A stretch of 64,000 nucleotides of DNA from Pelodera strongyloides. Lineage: Eukaryota > Nematoda > Chromadorea > Rhabditida > Rhabditidae. How positions within the stretch are numbered: the first letter of the stretch is position 1; every line of letters starts with the position of its first letter. The notes below the pieces were generated by a model. The model saw nothing but the letters and a program-made list of their open reading frames with translations. It was not told the origin of the DNA and did not search any database. The stretch covers positions 372,001 through 436,000 of the forward strand of contig JAANDG010000034.1 of the NCBI GenBank assembly GCA_036852015.1, in the 5' to 3' direction. The position numbers and the translations under genes are program-made. This document shows, in pieces, positions 33,349-48,647 of the stretch.

Positions 33349-36300
33349 TCTCTCCCCTCTCAGTTAGTGAATACTTTTAAATATAGATTTGCCTGTTATC
33401 CCAACTTCCAGGATAACATACAGACCCTCGAACTATTTTATCACAGCACTTTGAAGATGGGTGATAAAATAACGTCTATTAATTATCAGCCGTCAAACCT
33501 TGGCCTAAGCGTCTTTGTCTGTTGTGGATGATAGAGCGACGAGGAGAAGTAGTCTAGTCCCTCTAGTGTGCTCGGCAACTGAAAATTGTGCATAAATATT
33601 CAAAGAAGGCAATTGAAACAAGATTGTTTAGAATATTCATGTTTCCAAGAATAGTAATAACTGCTGCTTTATACAAGGACCAGGGCTCGAAAAGTCCAAA
33701 TGCGGGATCTGGGACAATGTTCTGAAGACAGTTCGTGATGCTTATGAAGACGCTAACTTCGTTTCTACAGTATGTCAACAGGTAAACATAAACTTAAGTC
33801 AACAATTAAGAGGTATATAAAGTTGTGCGCCCAAATTTTCTCCCGAACTAACGAGCTTGTTCCTTTCGGCCGAGAAGATTCGCGTACGTAGCGATAATTA
33901 GCCATACAAGTCTACTGTAGACCATCGAGTTCTCGAGTTCTCGCGGTGGTATTGCATTTTGACAGAACCATTTTGACAGAACCTATTTTGAAAAACAAAT
34001 AGTACAGTAGACCATCGAGATCTCGCGGTGGTATTGCATTTTGACAGAACCTACTTCGACAGAACCATTTTGACAGAACCTATTTTGACAGAACCTACAT
34101 AGTCCTACTTCTTGTGGAATCAAGTATATGTACAAGGCATACGTATCAAATGTAAGACCTATACTCTATACATATAGTTTACCAGCAACGCCACCTAGCG
34201 AGTTGGTTGACTCACAAGCAAGAAAATTTCCAACTTTGTGCTTTGATTCGACAAGCATATTATAAATGCAAGCAATCATGTTACTTAATATATAATTCCT
34301 TCAATCCAAGTTGTTCATCGCATAGACTTTGGAATCGTTAAGTGGTTTCCTAAGTATGCCATATTATTGTAATGTTTAATCTTCGAGCAGCTTCCCGCTT
34401 AACGAAAAGCAGTTTCTACAAGCGGCAGTCATCTTATGTGAAATGTTCGATAGATGAATTGGTTGGAATCCCGAGGTTAGGCGGAAAGGAGCGCGCTGCG
34501 AAAATACGATTTTTGGTGGCACACATAATATTTTGTTGATACATACATAAAGCGCGGCTCGCGTTTGTAGAGGGAGCGCAGCACAAGAATACCGTGTGCG
34601 AGAATATCAACTTTTCACGCAGTCTAGGCACAAAAGTGAATGTGGTTCATTTTTTAAGGTAACATGGAAATACCACATTATTTGCTAAAGGGTTTGATTC
34701 AAGGTTTGCTCAAACAAAAATGCTGGCTTTATTCCTTTGCAACAATATTCCAAATGAAGAATTTCAAATATCATTGCTAATCAAACCAGTCATCTGTTTC
34801 CGTTTGTATGTTCGTTTTTAACTTTCATCCTCGGATGCACACCATTTGGTGTATTTAATAAATAAATAAAAAAGTGGTACTGCGCTGCTTTGCAACCTCG
34901 CAAATTTTCACGTCAATCAGTACAACATCTAACACAAATGACTCTTACTAAGCGTTCCTGTTTTATGAAGTTTGCAACAACAAATGGAGTGCTCTTAGGC
35001 TCTTACTATTACAAGCTCAGGATTTAATCCATTTATTAACATGCGCGAAAATATGTGTGTAATATTCAAACGGAAAAACAATGCGTCACCTTTTTTATAG
35101 ATAATAGTCTATTGATACATACGTAAACTATTATATATAAAAAAGGTGTCCTTCTAAAACAATTTGAGAAAAGGGGTACAGGAGAGGGCCATTTTACGCT
35201 CAAATTTATGTTAGTAGTAACTCCTTACTTTTTATGTTAGTAGAAACTTTTATAACGCCTTTTAGAGGAAGCAAGTTGTAATCAGTCTAATCAGTACTAA
35301 CGTCAGTATCTACACTGAAAATTAGTTTCTAAGCGAAAAACACTTCATCAAGCGTGCTATCCGTATGCAAATTCTTGAAACTGAAACTGTTCCTAATTCA
35401 CAGAACTAGTTGGTTATGAGGTTTGCAAGTATGCTGCAAATGTACCGTATTATGGAACTGCACGATAATATCTTTTAATTTTGCATATTATGTATGCAAG
35501 TTTCGTGTAAAAATACGGTAGTATTGACAGAATCACAACAAATTTTTGGCTTATTTGCAAACCCCATGATATGTTTCCCGTAAACTTTCTTGCAAATAAT
35601 TCTAGGAAATACCTTCAGTTACTTAAAAACAAAAGCGCATATTTACTACTTACGAAACACATTTGCACACAACTAACCGTTTTAGATAAATTCCCTACGT
35701 GGAACACAATAACTGATGCAATCGGATTAACATTAACATTTTCACGAAAAAAATTAACTATTGAATATAAAAATTGTATTTTTTTTTTGTTTTGATGGCA
35801 GAAAAACCTTGATCTTAAGTTACTTCCAAATGTGCTTTACACTTGGGTTCAATTTGGGGAAATACTGGACCCAAAACCACCCATTTTACATAGAAAAACA
35901 CTTCTTCAGGGGATTTATTTATATGGGAAAGAGTCATTATTAACTAAACCAAACTAGAGGAAACTAAACTATCGTGAAAACAACCTTTCCAAGAAATACA
36001 AAGAACAACCTTTCCAAGAAATACAAAGTTATGTGCTAATGAGAACCGGACACGCAAACCTTGTTTTTGTAGTTTTTAATCATGGTTGCACAAAATACGA
36101 TACAAAACAACGGGACGTTACAAAACGGGTACAGGATACCAAAATACGCAAGTGGAAAAAAAGTATTGTTTCAATTGAACGGATAAATCCATGTCGACAT
36201 AGAAAAAGACAATTTTTTGGGGGAAATAAGGGATCTCTATTCTCTTTTTTTTTAGCGACAAGAACACTGCAACTGCAGTATCGCGAAGAGAGAATAAATA

Positions 36301-39300
36301 AATAAGATTAGAAATGTAATAACATACGATTGGGTCTCCTCCGCTCAATTCCGTTCCATTAGGGAGAGTCCATTTGATCGTTTCGCCTTCTGAGAAAAAC
36401 ATAAAGCGGTATAACAGCCGGCTTTTGAAACGGAGCTTGAATAAATGGATATGCAAATGAGTATGATTAGAATTAAAAAAATCGAGCTCAATTTGAGCTC
36501 ATTTAGCATAAATACATGCACTTGTTGATTTGTCCATCACACGTTTCAAAAGGCGGTCGTTATAATTATTCATAATAAATCGAAGCCCTTACACCTGATC
36601 GCCGATCAATTATGGAGCAAAATAGTATTTATTTATTTATTTATTAAATAACACCACATAATCAGGTACTTGGACTACTTGGACCAATTTCGTTTCGTTG
36701 AAGGAAGCCATTCATATACATGTATATTATTCACAGTTTTACAGCTACTATCTACGTTTGTAGATATTTGCTGTATCAAAGAGTACCTAGTTCGTTACAT
36801 ATAAAAGGTCTCGTGGTGACTGTGAACTGAACAGAAAGCTAGCAATTTATTTTGCAAATCCCGGCGTCCGTGCCAGGTTCATACCTCGATTACTTGCACA
36901 GTGAATAAAATGTGTAGATCCTAGTTTTGCATGATGAATATCTCCAAAGGGACGGATCACCTCCGGACGACACATATCGGACGGTTTGAGAAGAGAGGAA
37001 GAGACCTCCGACAGCCTACAAAAGGAACACTCACTTTATACTGATACAGTACATAACTACAGTAACCAGGTAAGGGGGCGGTGCTCGTGATTTGAGGTAC
37101 TGTTGTTCCCCAATACTCCATAGATTTTAGTTCCGTAATTTTCCAATGTTTTGGAGAGAACATAAGACTAATATTTCGCACATTGTGGAACTCGCAGCTC
37201 GCAACTCAATTTTGGATGATGGCTTGTTTGAGTATAGTATTTGAAAGGGAAAGGAGGTGAAGACGTTTTTTTAACCGGAGCTGGAATTGAATTGTCTCAC
37301 AAATGTTTTGTGCCATCTTTCGTGTAGCATGTTGCCGTATCGAAGTCGACAATCGTTGTTGAAGCTATTGTAGACATCGCCTCGCTTTGGCAACCGCAGT
37401 CGAGTCGACCGCCGCCAATCTAGATACGGTAGATTGATTGTCATTTACATATCTAGGTTCAAAAGTTGAATCACAAAACCCCTCACAAGTTTTTAAGGTG
37501 CGGCAATGTGCAGCAAATGAGAGGATAGCTATAAGAACGCAGAATATGCTAAATTATAATTCAGTGTAAGTTATATCAAAGCTATATAGCAAAAACGTAA
37601 ATGAAAAAATAGAAGAAGAATTCATTAAAAAATATTCACCTTCACTTGTGCAATGCCACTTAAAAGACCATGGGCAACAGATTGAAGACCACTGTTTGAA
37701 ATGTCCAATCTGAAAATAAAAGAGGAACTTGGGCAGAGAGCAATATTCACCAATATTTACATTTACGTCTGGACCGTTGCAGGCAATTTTGATAAATTGT
37801 CCGTCAATAGCCCATACTGGTCCCAGTGAAACGTATCGATATGTCAAGTTTCCACAATGGCTACTATACATAGGTCTTTGGTGATTTACCACAAAGCGTC
37901 GTGATTTAGGCTTGGCATGAAAAGTCACAAAATATGGTTCAAAGCAACCCACGCAAAGATCAGTGACACATTTTCAAATGCCCGCGGGGATACAAATCCC
38001 AAGTTTTGGTTATTCTGCAGGTGTATTGTATGTAGTGAGGGGAGTGCTGTGAAAGCAGCGGCGTCCACTACCCTTAGCAAGGGGAGGTGGCTGAGATCGA
38101 GCACCTGGAACTTTACGTTCATTAAAAAACCGCATTCCCTAACATACCAAACAAAGGTAAGATTTATCCTGCAACACAATTCATTTCTTACAACTATAAA
38201 ATTGGTGCCTGCTAGTGGAACGTTCTCAACAAGACCAACAAAAAGATGCAACTTGGTGGACACTGTTTATCGACAAATCAGATGTAGGTATCATACCTCA
38301 CCAATCAGCTGCAAGCATCATACCTGTAGACTAGGCAAATTGATTTGCAGTGATGAAATTTTTGTGATGGGATTTCCGGATAAGTTGAGTGTTCGAATTC
38401 CGACCAAATGCATCAAATCGGAAGTGGGAATAATCGATATTTGGTTGTTCGACAAATCCATTTCCTCGAGCTGAAATAACAACTTTGGTCATGACTCGCA
38501 ATAAAATACGCGCCGCTAACTTGCGCTGCGCCTCGCAGGGACGTATTTGTTTCTCATTACGTTGCTAATATGTTGCCTCCCTTTTGGTTCTTTATTTTGT
38601 GGATGTAAACTGTAACTGTAGTATCTCAAAAAGTGGTCCGCAACTTCGATTGCTGCGAGCGCGTCTACGGAACTTTTCGAGAGCCCACCAAGAAGAAGTT
38701 TCCTTTGGTCTTTCATTTGTTTTGATTATCTTGATGCCATAAATTTCCCTGTTGTATATATTATTATGTTACAGCTACACGTTTCCACCAGACAAGCAAA
38801 ATTCAACAAAATTTCACACAGATAATAATAGCATTGAAACATTGTGTTTCGGCAAACAATAAAATAAAATAACAAAAACGAACCATGTAAGAAAATGCAA
38901 ACGAATCGTACTGGAAACTGCGGATTTTGTTGTTGGAAAGTTGGAGGACCTGAATAATGAGAGAATAGTTTTCATTGTTTAGCAATTCATTGTAACCGTC
39001 AGTGCATTCTACAAAATTTATTGACATGCATGTAAAGTATTGAAAAATTATATTATTGCACATATGTACACGTCTACAGTAGAGATTTTGCCCCATGAAT
39101 AAGTATAGAAAATATGGAAACCTTCAAATGTTGAGCGAATGAGAGGTGACTCGAGTGGATTTTCTCAATTTTATTCCCATTCAAGTTCAACTCGACCAGG
39201 GATGGGGTCAGACGGAGTATGTTCTCGCCAATTGCCTGAAATTTGCATAGGATGGGATAATCACTCATCTAATAATTACTCACTCCCCCCCCCTCTCTCT

Positions 39301-41180
39301 CTCTCTCTCTCTCTGTCTCTTTACTTTTCACGACGTCCAAAGAACACTGTACCGTTTGAAATGTTATCTTCCGCTGCTCTAAGATCACTTTTTGATGGAA
39401 AAAATCAGTGTTATATTTAATGATGCCCACCCCCCCCCCTTTCAGACAATCAGGGACCATAAAACATCTCTCACTATGTCCACGCAACCCAGATCATCTT
39501 TCCAAAAGCACAACAGAAATAACACATCAATCAATTTGACGCGACAGGAAGCATTTTCAAAACATCACTCAAAAAATCCAAGATAGGGACAAACCCAGGA
39601 AAAAAACAAGAGTGTGGAATTTCCTCGTTGGTAGGTAAGCCACATTCGGTATGTTGTCAATCACTGATATCAGATATCGGCCGCACATCCCCCATCATTT
39701 TATTTCATGTCAGACGACCCTATCCCTTTAAAGTAAATTTCCTCACCGATAGGTTGTTGTTGCTCACGTCCAACTTTTTGAGTCGTATTAGTTTAAAGGC
39801 GTCCCATTCGACTTCAGAAATCTGATTTCCGGACAGATATAATTCTTCGACATTTGGAAAACGAGCAAATGATTCATGAGATAAACCCTGAAATAAGTAA
39901 TGAGAAGTGAATAAAAATTGAAGTGCTCAAAATATAAATTTTGGCTCAAGCACTAAAGAGATGGATTTAATGTACATTCCAGCACTGCGCGTAAAGGTAA
40001 ATTTCTTTTCTTAGAAAATCTATGTTTTCCTATTGTAGATATACGACCAGTTTGCAGCTTGAGCAATACTGTGTGTTATAGTAATTTTGATGTGTAACTA
40101 ACAGATCAGATGGAAAAGCAAAACCTACGCGTTCTAAACGGCGACGTAAAGAACCACAATACAAGGCATAGTACTCTATGAATTTACCTCAATAAGATTG
40201 TTCCGAAGGTCCAAGAATTTGACTGAAGGGAGGCCAAAGGGTGTCACAGCATCAATACTCTCTATTCGATTGTCGGACAGTTGAAGGTAACTGGAAATCT
40301 TTATTTTGAAGGGATAGATCGATGTGGCACCGGATCTTTGTTGCTATTCCTAGTATCGACATAGCAGTGCTACAACTACAGTGTATTTTTGCCAATCAGT
40401 TTTGCTACAGTATTCAGTGTTAGTCTGGAACTTTTCATGTTGTGAAATGATCTGCAGCCTATGCATGAAGAAGTTATGCAAATTTGATAAAACCTAGCGA
40501 CTTGCCCTACTGATACTGACCTACTTACAAGAATAGTTTCAATAAGAGGCACTAGTAATATCGTAGCAATAGCAACTGGCTTATTTGTAGCTGATAGTCA
40601 GCGCTGAAAAGCAACCTTCGATGCTAAATGTCTACGGCTTCGAACCTGAGAACTTGAAAAGAAGGCAGAGCCGACGTGTCAGTCAAGTTCGAGTGAATAA
40701 TCGATAATTGATTGATCCCCTCAAATTGTGATTGACCGAGAAATTGCCAGAGGGAATCGATTTCTACGCTCCCCACTCCCGCACAACTCACTGAGGTCCA
40801 GCCTAAAATGGAGGAATCAAATTGATCCAATGACCAGTCCGCCCAAGCTGAGTTGCACTAGTACTGTAGAAATTCTAGCGAGCATAGGCTCAATCAACTG
40901 ACATGCATATGCATGCTCTTATTATGTGCGCATTGTCAACGTGTCTAGGTCATCACTAGGGCGACACCCCAAAGCCCCAGACTGGAATAATCAACCTTAC
41001 GTTGGTTAGGATTTATTATGCTCACGAACTAAACTACTAGTCAATTAGTATTTTATGTAATTGATTCACAACTTAATTAGCATACTTACCAATGCATTGA
41101 CATCTTGGGTGGCACTCAGTCAGTGAGGAGAGACCGCGTGAAACGAGGAGAATCACGACAAGCAGACAGACGTCAAGCAT
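33064..41180 (-). CDS. Secreted or membrane LRR-Ig protein (3' end incomplete)
   Basis: Fourteen exons join in phase: 41180-41090, 40802-40646, 40290-40188, 39887-39747, 39235-39122, 38949-38884, 38470-38324, 38104-37953, 37709-37640, 37419-37301, 37015-36885, 36389-36328, 33578-33499, 33217-33064 (529 codons). Order: signal peptide MLDVCLLVVILLVSRGLSS; LRR N-cap CHPRCQC; about ten LRRs (LQLSDNRIESI, LYLSGNQISEV, LNLNGNKIEKI, MDLSNNQISII); LRR C-cap RLDCGCQSEA ... MCRPEVIRP; then one Ig domain with FIHCASN, IKWTLPNG and DSGVYKCTVETG. LRR-Ig proteins are extracellular adhesion or receptor proteins, in nematodes often neuronal or epidermal. The CTGCAG acceptor at 41191, 10 bases before the ATG, suggests trans-splicing. 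No transmembrane helix was found because the end is unresolved. A MITE abuts the acceptor of exon 12; the next intron (2.75 kb) holds repeats. Confidence 0.85.
33290..33360. repeat. (CT)n microsatellite
   Basis: CT-rich tract, mostly TCTCTC with a few TA interruptions, between LRR-Ig exons 13 and 14. Confidence 0.9.
33915..34095. repeat. Word-repeat island (TTTTGACAGAACC vocabulary)
   Basis: The phrase TAGACCATCGAG...TCTCGCGGTGGTATTGCATTTTGACAGAACC occurs twice (from about 33916 and 34011). TTTTGACAGAACC(A/T) recurs six times with small changes (one copy TTCGACAGAACC). It lies in an LRR-Ig intron. Confidence 0.75.
36405..36563. repeat. MITE (ATAACAGCCG family), copy 2
   Basis: Ends AGCGGTATAACAGCCGGCTT and the inverse CAAAAGGCGGTCGTTAT; interior shares GAGTATGATTAGAAT and TTAGCATAAATA with copy 1. 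The left end is 15 bases from the AG (36391-36390) of LRR-Ig exon 12. Confidence 0.8.
39288..39320. repeat. (CT)n microsatellite
   Basis: CCCCCCCCCTCTCTCT...-type tract in the intron between LRR-Ig exons 4 and 5. Confidence 0.9.
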
Positions 41181-41926
41181 AATTGCATTCCTGCAGATGG
41201 CAATTATCAAGATCATTAAGACAATTATTAGGTTGTGGACGGGGAGGGACAAAAGCTCGTACTCCGATTCAGCTAACCCATAGTTATACACATGAATAGT
41301 TCACATATGACGAGCTGCCAAGAACAAGCAAAAGTAAAAATATCAGATGCTGCCCAATCAATAAATGTAAATTGAAAAAAGAGAAAAGAAACCCTTAAAA
41401 AATTAAGCCAATAATAATTTCAGGTATTAGGAGTGAGAGCAAAGCAAAATGTTTGTCTACACATAACTTGACTAACAAAATGGTGTCGACACGAGGTACC
41501 ATAATCATTATAAACCAAACATTAGCTTACGGCGCATTCTATTTCCTACTTCTTTAAAACTACGCATAGTTATTCTCTTTTGTGTAACTATATTTATTAA
41601 TTTCATTTATTTGTTGGACATCTCAACATGGGTGACGAGCGCACGTGTGCGCGCAGTAGTAAATTCAGTAGCAACTCAGACTTTGATAAATCAAATCTCA
41701 TTCAATAATTTTGTCAGACCTAACTTGGTCCCGTCTAGTCCAAATTGAGCATAACGCGATTGCACATTCTAACCAATGGAGGGGCCAAGCCAAAGGGCCA
41801 AGAAGTTAAGATGAGTTCGGGTTTATAAACCCATAAAAGACGGACGAGGCTCATCATTGTAGCGGTTATTACCATAAGAAGGGGAAAGAGAGATAGAAGC
41901 GGAGATAAGAGAGGGATGAGGAATGT

Positions 41927-41987
41927 CTCTTGAGAGAGAGAGAGGGAGAGAGAGAGAGCGCGCGTGAGCGAGAGAGAGAGCGCGAGA

Positions 41988-42031
<44 letters not shown>

Positions 42032-42033
42032 GG
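41927..42033. repeat. (GA)n array
   Basis: About 107 bases of nearly pure purine GAGAGA on the plus strand with a few GCGC and GGGA interruptions. Long open frames here (Arg-Glu or Ser-Leu repeats) are artefacts of the repeat. Confidence 0.95.
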
Positions 42034-42655
42034 AACGGAAACCCAAAAAGGTAATTGTTAGGGCCCAAGCCGTTAAACACCGTAAATGGAGTCAAGGGCG
42101 CGAAGAAGGTTATAAATTGACCAATTTTAAGGATTTCTCACGCCTTTCTGTGTTTACTCGAAGTAAATATATACGAATGCTAAATTTTCGGAATCAGAAA
42201 AATTATTTATCTTACTACTCTTATGAATTTCTATTTGGGGTGAGAAAATTACTTATGGTACGTTTAACACTCACTCACTTACATACATAAATAAAATACA
42301 GCTATCAAATCCCGCAAAATGCTAAGATCATGCAAAAAAACTTATTCCTAACTTTTCTATGTATGAATGATTGCTAGCTCTGTTGGGCGTGGCGGTTAGA
42401 ACAAGACACCTAGCTCTAACGGCTGGTAGGTGGTGGGAATATGCAAATAATTGGTGAAATACATATGCATGTGGCAGCTAGCTGCTACCACTGGCTTGGA
42501 GCATGGGTAGGCAGAGTATTAGGTAACCAGATACGTTACGACGCAAACAGTCACTAGCATAAGGCATATGTCGAGCATGAGGGACATGACACTGGAGATG
42601 GATCAAGACAGCTCAACAAAGAAAAAATAACAATAAGTGTAATGCTTTCTTAGTG

Positions 42656-42656
<1 letters not shown>

Positions 42657-42689
<33 letters not shown>
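42657..42689. repeat. (AT)n microsatellite
   Basis: About 33 bases of alternating TA. Confidence 0.95.
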
Positions 42690-42690
<1 letters not shown>

Positions 42691-42767
42691 CATAATGATA
42701 TTGTTACGTTAATGTAGTAATACTAAAACGCTTTCGCAGCTAACCCTCATCGTACTATGCGAGTTAC

Positions 42768-42791
42768 TTAGGCTTAGGCTTAGGCTTAGGC
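42768..42791 (+). repeat. Interstitial telomeric repeat, (TTAGGC)4
   Basis: Four perfect copies of TTAGGC, the telomere unit of most nematodes. It is internal, flanked on both sides by unrelated sequence, about 80 bases after the AT array. Confidence 0.9.
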
Positions 42792-43077
42792 CTGATGACG
42801 TCGACTTGCAAAAAACGACTATAAGGATTGAACCGCTGAGCAGATGCAATATTCTTTGAAACATGAGGCATGATACGTTGGAAGACTTCTGTTCCACTAC
42901 ATAAATGCTGCTTTCCAATGCGAACAATGAAAAATAGTGCGATGAACATTCTACAAATTCCCATGGGACATGTTCCGTGTGTGAATTATGTGAAGAGAAA
43001 GGGGTGATAATCATTGTCTGGGGAGTTGAGTAGTACAAGGGAGAGTTTTGAGAAGTGAAAAGGAATATAGGGAGGAA

Positions 43078-43161
43078 GAGAGAGGAAGAGAGAGAGAGAG
43101 AGGATAGAGAGAGAGGGAGAGAGAGAGAGGGAGAGAGGGAGAGAGAGGGAGAGAGAGAGAG
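43078..43161. repeat. (GA)n array
   Basis: Purine-rich GAGAGA/GAGGGA tract of about 84 bases. Confidence 0.95.
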
Positions 43162-44231
43162 CAAAACTGCAAAGAAAAGGAAGGAAGAGATTGAACATTT
43201 ATGAAGCACAATCCACCGGAAGGCCACAGTTAATCACCAGAAGAATCGCCGGAGCAACCCCAACTCCATTAAACAAATCCTCTCGAGAACCATTAGCAAA
43301 AAGGACGGAAACATGAGCGATATGCCAAATTTGAACTTGAATTTCAACCAAAACTTTTCCGGAGAAAAATAAGTACCAAGGGTTTAGTACCCAGAAACAT
43401 GTAATGTGGACTTCCCAATGAATTTAGAAGTTTATTTGAATTCAGCTGTGGAGTATAGGGAAAAACAAATGGCTTCTACTACAAGATACATACGGATAAT
43501 TGCAGAAAAAGTATAGCAAATTGCGAGAAGAAAAATGTGAGTATTGGGTCTCTACACTTTGGAAACATTTCAAACAAAGTTATGGCTAAAGATAGAGCGG
43601 ACTTCGTGACTTTCTGCAATCATAAGCCATATTCAGAATTCGGCGTGCGGACTGATTTTGCATAACAAGGTTACCAACTCGACACATAAGGGGGCCGCGC
43701 GGGATACGCTACTTAGGGTTAGGCGGTTAGGGAAGTCAGGAAGCATCCACGACCTAACTGCTTAACTTAAGTAGTCATAAAGTTATGTTGTTATGTACAA
43801 ATTCATAAGTTAAGCTGATTTTGCAAGAATTGAGCACTGCGGCACATAGCCTAAATGCTTATTAGAAGTTTCTGGGAGTCAAAGTCAAGAAACTTATGCA
43901 CACTACAACTAACACTAAATTTCTGAAAATTTGAAGTGCCAGAATTCCCAATCTGTCACAAGCACTCAATGTAAGCTTGGAAATTTTTATGGAAGCCGCC
44001 ACTTACTGGCTCAAACTTGTTTCACTAATTAGAGACAGATTCGCACGGATACAAGTTCAAGGGAGGCAAGCAATATAGTATTAAAAGTGTATTAAATATT
44101 GAACCCATATTGTTTATTCCTGACTTATCTTATACTAACAATAAGAATTTTACGGTCATTACCATAGATCTCAAAATCACTTATATTGGACCTCTACCCT
44201 CTAATGGACTCAATGGAATTTACTTTTTGGA

Positions 44232-44430
44232 TTACGTTCTGGAGAATTTCTGTATAGTAAATGTGTAGGCACTTTCAAAAGATGATTCCATGAATTGACG
44301 CAATTTGTTCACTTTTTTCACACAACAACAAGCCCTGAATAGGGTACTAGGGCAGGGCAGAAAGAACCCAAAAATAAACTGGCTGATAGTAGACCAATAC
44401 ATAACATACAGTAAAACACTCCGATAAAAA
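44232..44430 (-). CDS. Possible last exon of a membrane receptor
   Basis: After an acceptor TTCCACTTTAG (AG at 44432-44431) an open frame of 65 codons reads LLYVMYWSTISQFIFGFFLP, a hydrophobic helix, then CPSTLFRACCCVKKVNK and a hydrophilic tail to the stop. This fits TM7 plus tail of a nematode chemoreceptor. A possible preceding helix exon lies at about 44924-44860 (ILFPMLLLVTAHAFSMFYV). No family-defining motif was seen and the remaining exons were not found, so this may be a remnant. The MITE copy 3 directly precedes the acceptor. Confidence 0.3.
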
Positions 44431-44435
44431 CTAAA

Positions 44436-44541
44436 GTGGAATAACAGCCGGTTTTTGAAACGCTGTACGTAGTGTATCCAAATACATAACAACATATATG
44501 GTGCAGTTGTCCAGCATACTTTTCAAAAACCGGTCGTTATA
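44436..44541. repeat. MITE (ATAACAGCCG family), copy 3
   Basis: Ends GGAATAACAGCCGGTTTTTG and the inverse CAAAAACCGGTCGTTAT. At 106 bases it is shorter inside than copies 1 and 2. Its left end is 5 bases from the AG of the putative exon at 44430. Confidence 0.8.
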
Positions 44542-45414
44542 TTGCTTTTAACTTTTTTAAACCAAATTACATATTATGGGTCAACAATACTAACACTTTG
44601 TGCATCTATATTAAATAATTGTAGCGAAAAAGATATATCCAACGTAATATATCAAAATAGGAATTCCAAGCGAGAAGCACTCATGCATAGTTTCATGCGT
44701 GAAAATGTGATTTTTTGTCGGGTAAAGAAAACGTTCGGAAGGGAAGCAACTTCCTGAAGCAGAAGGACCTTATTCTACTAAATATCAAGATAAAGTAAAG
44801 TAAAGTCGCGTAATAAGACTCTCAAAATACTGTCAGACATGAACCCAAACACAAACGTTGCTTTTGACATAAAACATGCTAAATGCATGAGCTGTCACCA
44901 ACAGAAGCATAGGAAAAAGAATGTCTGATGGATTAACACTATACTGTTGCTTTACTCGACAAAACTGTACGTTGCATATATTTTTCTCATGAATTTTATG
45001 TGTGCGTAATAAATTATTATTATTATTATTATAGCGCATCAAAAACGATGAAGCGACTGATATCACAACTGGGGCCGGTAGGCTCAGCAGAAAGTGAAAA
45101 GTTATCCTATTACAGCTACAAGTAACTCACGTACTCATACACCATTTCTAAGGTAACAGTAACATATCCTAAGAACCGATTTCTCCCTTCTATATCACAG
45201 ATGTCTTCCAAGGGCAATCATAGGTTAGAGGTTAGAGGGTGTGACATGTCAGAAGACATGGTAAAGCTTATGTTATGGAGAAAAGAGGGGTGAAAAGAGC
45301 AGACGATGTGTCGAAGACGTTGTCGTAATTAAGACAAATGCAATTGAGGAGAGCGGCTAACGAGGCACCGACTGAAGGGAAATGCCTGAAATTGGACATA
45401 TTAGAGGGAGATTT

Positions 45415-45453
45415 GGAGAGAGAGAGAGAGACGGAGTACAGAGAGTGAGGCGT

Positions 45454-45504
<51 letters not shown>

Positions 45505-45565
45505 GTAGTACAGAGAGAGAGGCGTACAGAGAGAGAGAGGCGTACAGAGAGAGAGAGAGAATGAT
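45415..45565. repeat. (GA)n array with GCGTACAGAGAG inserts
   Basis: Purine-rich repeat; within it the phrase GCGTACA(A/G)AGAGAGAG occurs three times and (G/C)GTAGTACAGAGAG or GAGTACAGAGAG twice. Confidence 0.9.
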
Positions 45566-46301
45566 AGACACAAGCGAAGCGAGAATTTAGGGTTCTTTAC
45601 AGGGAAAACAACTGGCGGGAAATCGTGTATTTACCACAAATCAGTCAGACGGAGTAAGCTTCCGAAGGCAGTAAACGCCGGCGATTATGATTCCTCTTCC
45701 TCCTCTAGTTGTAGCGCTTTCACCATAACATAGGTCCGTCCCACTACGGTATCATGTGTTTTTTTTTGTTTGGCGTACAATAACAGTCAATTTGGAATCT
45801 ATGAATTGCGGATTGCGGTTTAGACCCTACGGTAGCGATCTCAAAGGCATTTTAACGCAGAAAAAAAGTTCATCAAAGCCAACATTTTTTGTCTTCATTT
45901 TGTACAACTTAATCTACTCCAACATAACACCTCAATGAAAAAACAACACTTCATTCATAGAAGAGCCGAATAAGTCTAACACGGTATACACCAATGCACA
46001 CAGACAAATGTTCTAATATATTAACTAAATTTCATCAAACAAAAGAAAAGTGATATAACATCCTAACAACAAACTCAAATTTTAATCTGAGTGAGCACAA
46101 AACATAAACAATAACAAACTTTGCGTTACCAAAACACACTATTATTTCACGTTCGTTGTCCTCAGTAAAAAAAAGCACGCAGCCAAACAAAAAACTAGCT
46201 ACGATACATATACAATAGGCATCTTTAGCCAAAATTCTTTAAAAAATCCTATTTCTACAATATTTCACGCAGAATAGTAGTCACGTAGTACATTTTAGTC
46301 A

Positions 46302-46307
46302 TTTATT
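46302..46307 (-). terminator. Poly(A) signal of LIPT2
   Basis: AATAAA on the minus strand, 92 bases after the LIPT2 stop codon. It is the first such hexamer downstream of the stop. Confidence 0.6.
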
Positions 46308-46398
46308 ATATAGCTCTATTCTAACACAAAGGTAATGCGTTATTATGTATTAACCTACGCAATTATCTATACTACCATAATCTACCGTACACTAAAAC

Positions 46399-48647
<2,249 letters not shown>

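Larger units (their letters stand above)
41193..46300. other. Repeat-rich intergenic block
   Basis: Between the LRR-Ig start and the LIPT2 3' end. Holds GA arrays (41927-42033, 43078-43161, 45415-45565), an AT array, telomere-like units, a MITE and a possible receptor fragment (separate entries). No confident gene. A second telomere-like phrase TTAGGGTTAGGCGGTTAGGG lies near 43713. Confidence 0.6.

Noticed and set aside
36033..36305. 90-codon plus-strand frame
   Set aside because: Basic, low-complexity sequence over LRR-Ig intron; no signal, splice context or motif.
38516..38716. Minus-strand 66-codon frame inside an LRR-Ig intron
   Set aside because: The flanking exons join in phase without it; no motif.
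41735..42095. Long frames of Ser-Leu or Arg-Glu repeats over the GA arrays (also 43000-43210 and 45268-45570)
   Set aside because: They are open only because the dinucleotide repeat has no stops; composition is purely repetitive.
42768..42791. True chromosome end
   Set aside because: Only four telomere units, with protein-coding genes on both sides.
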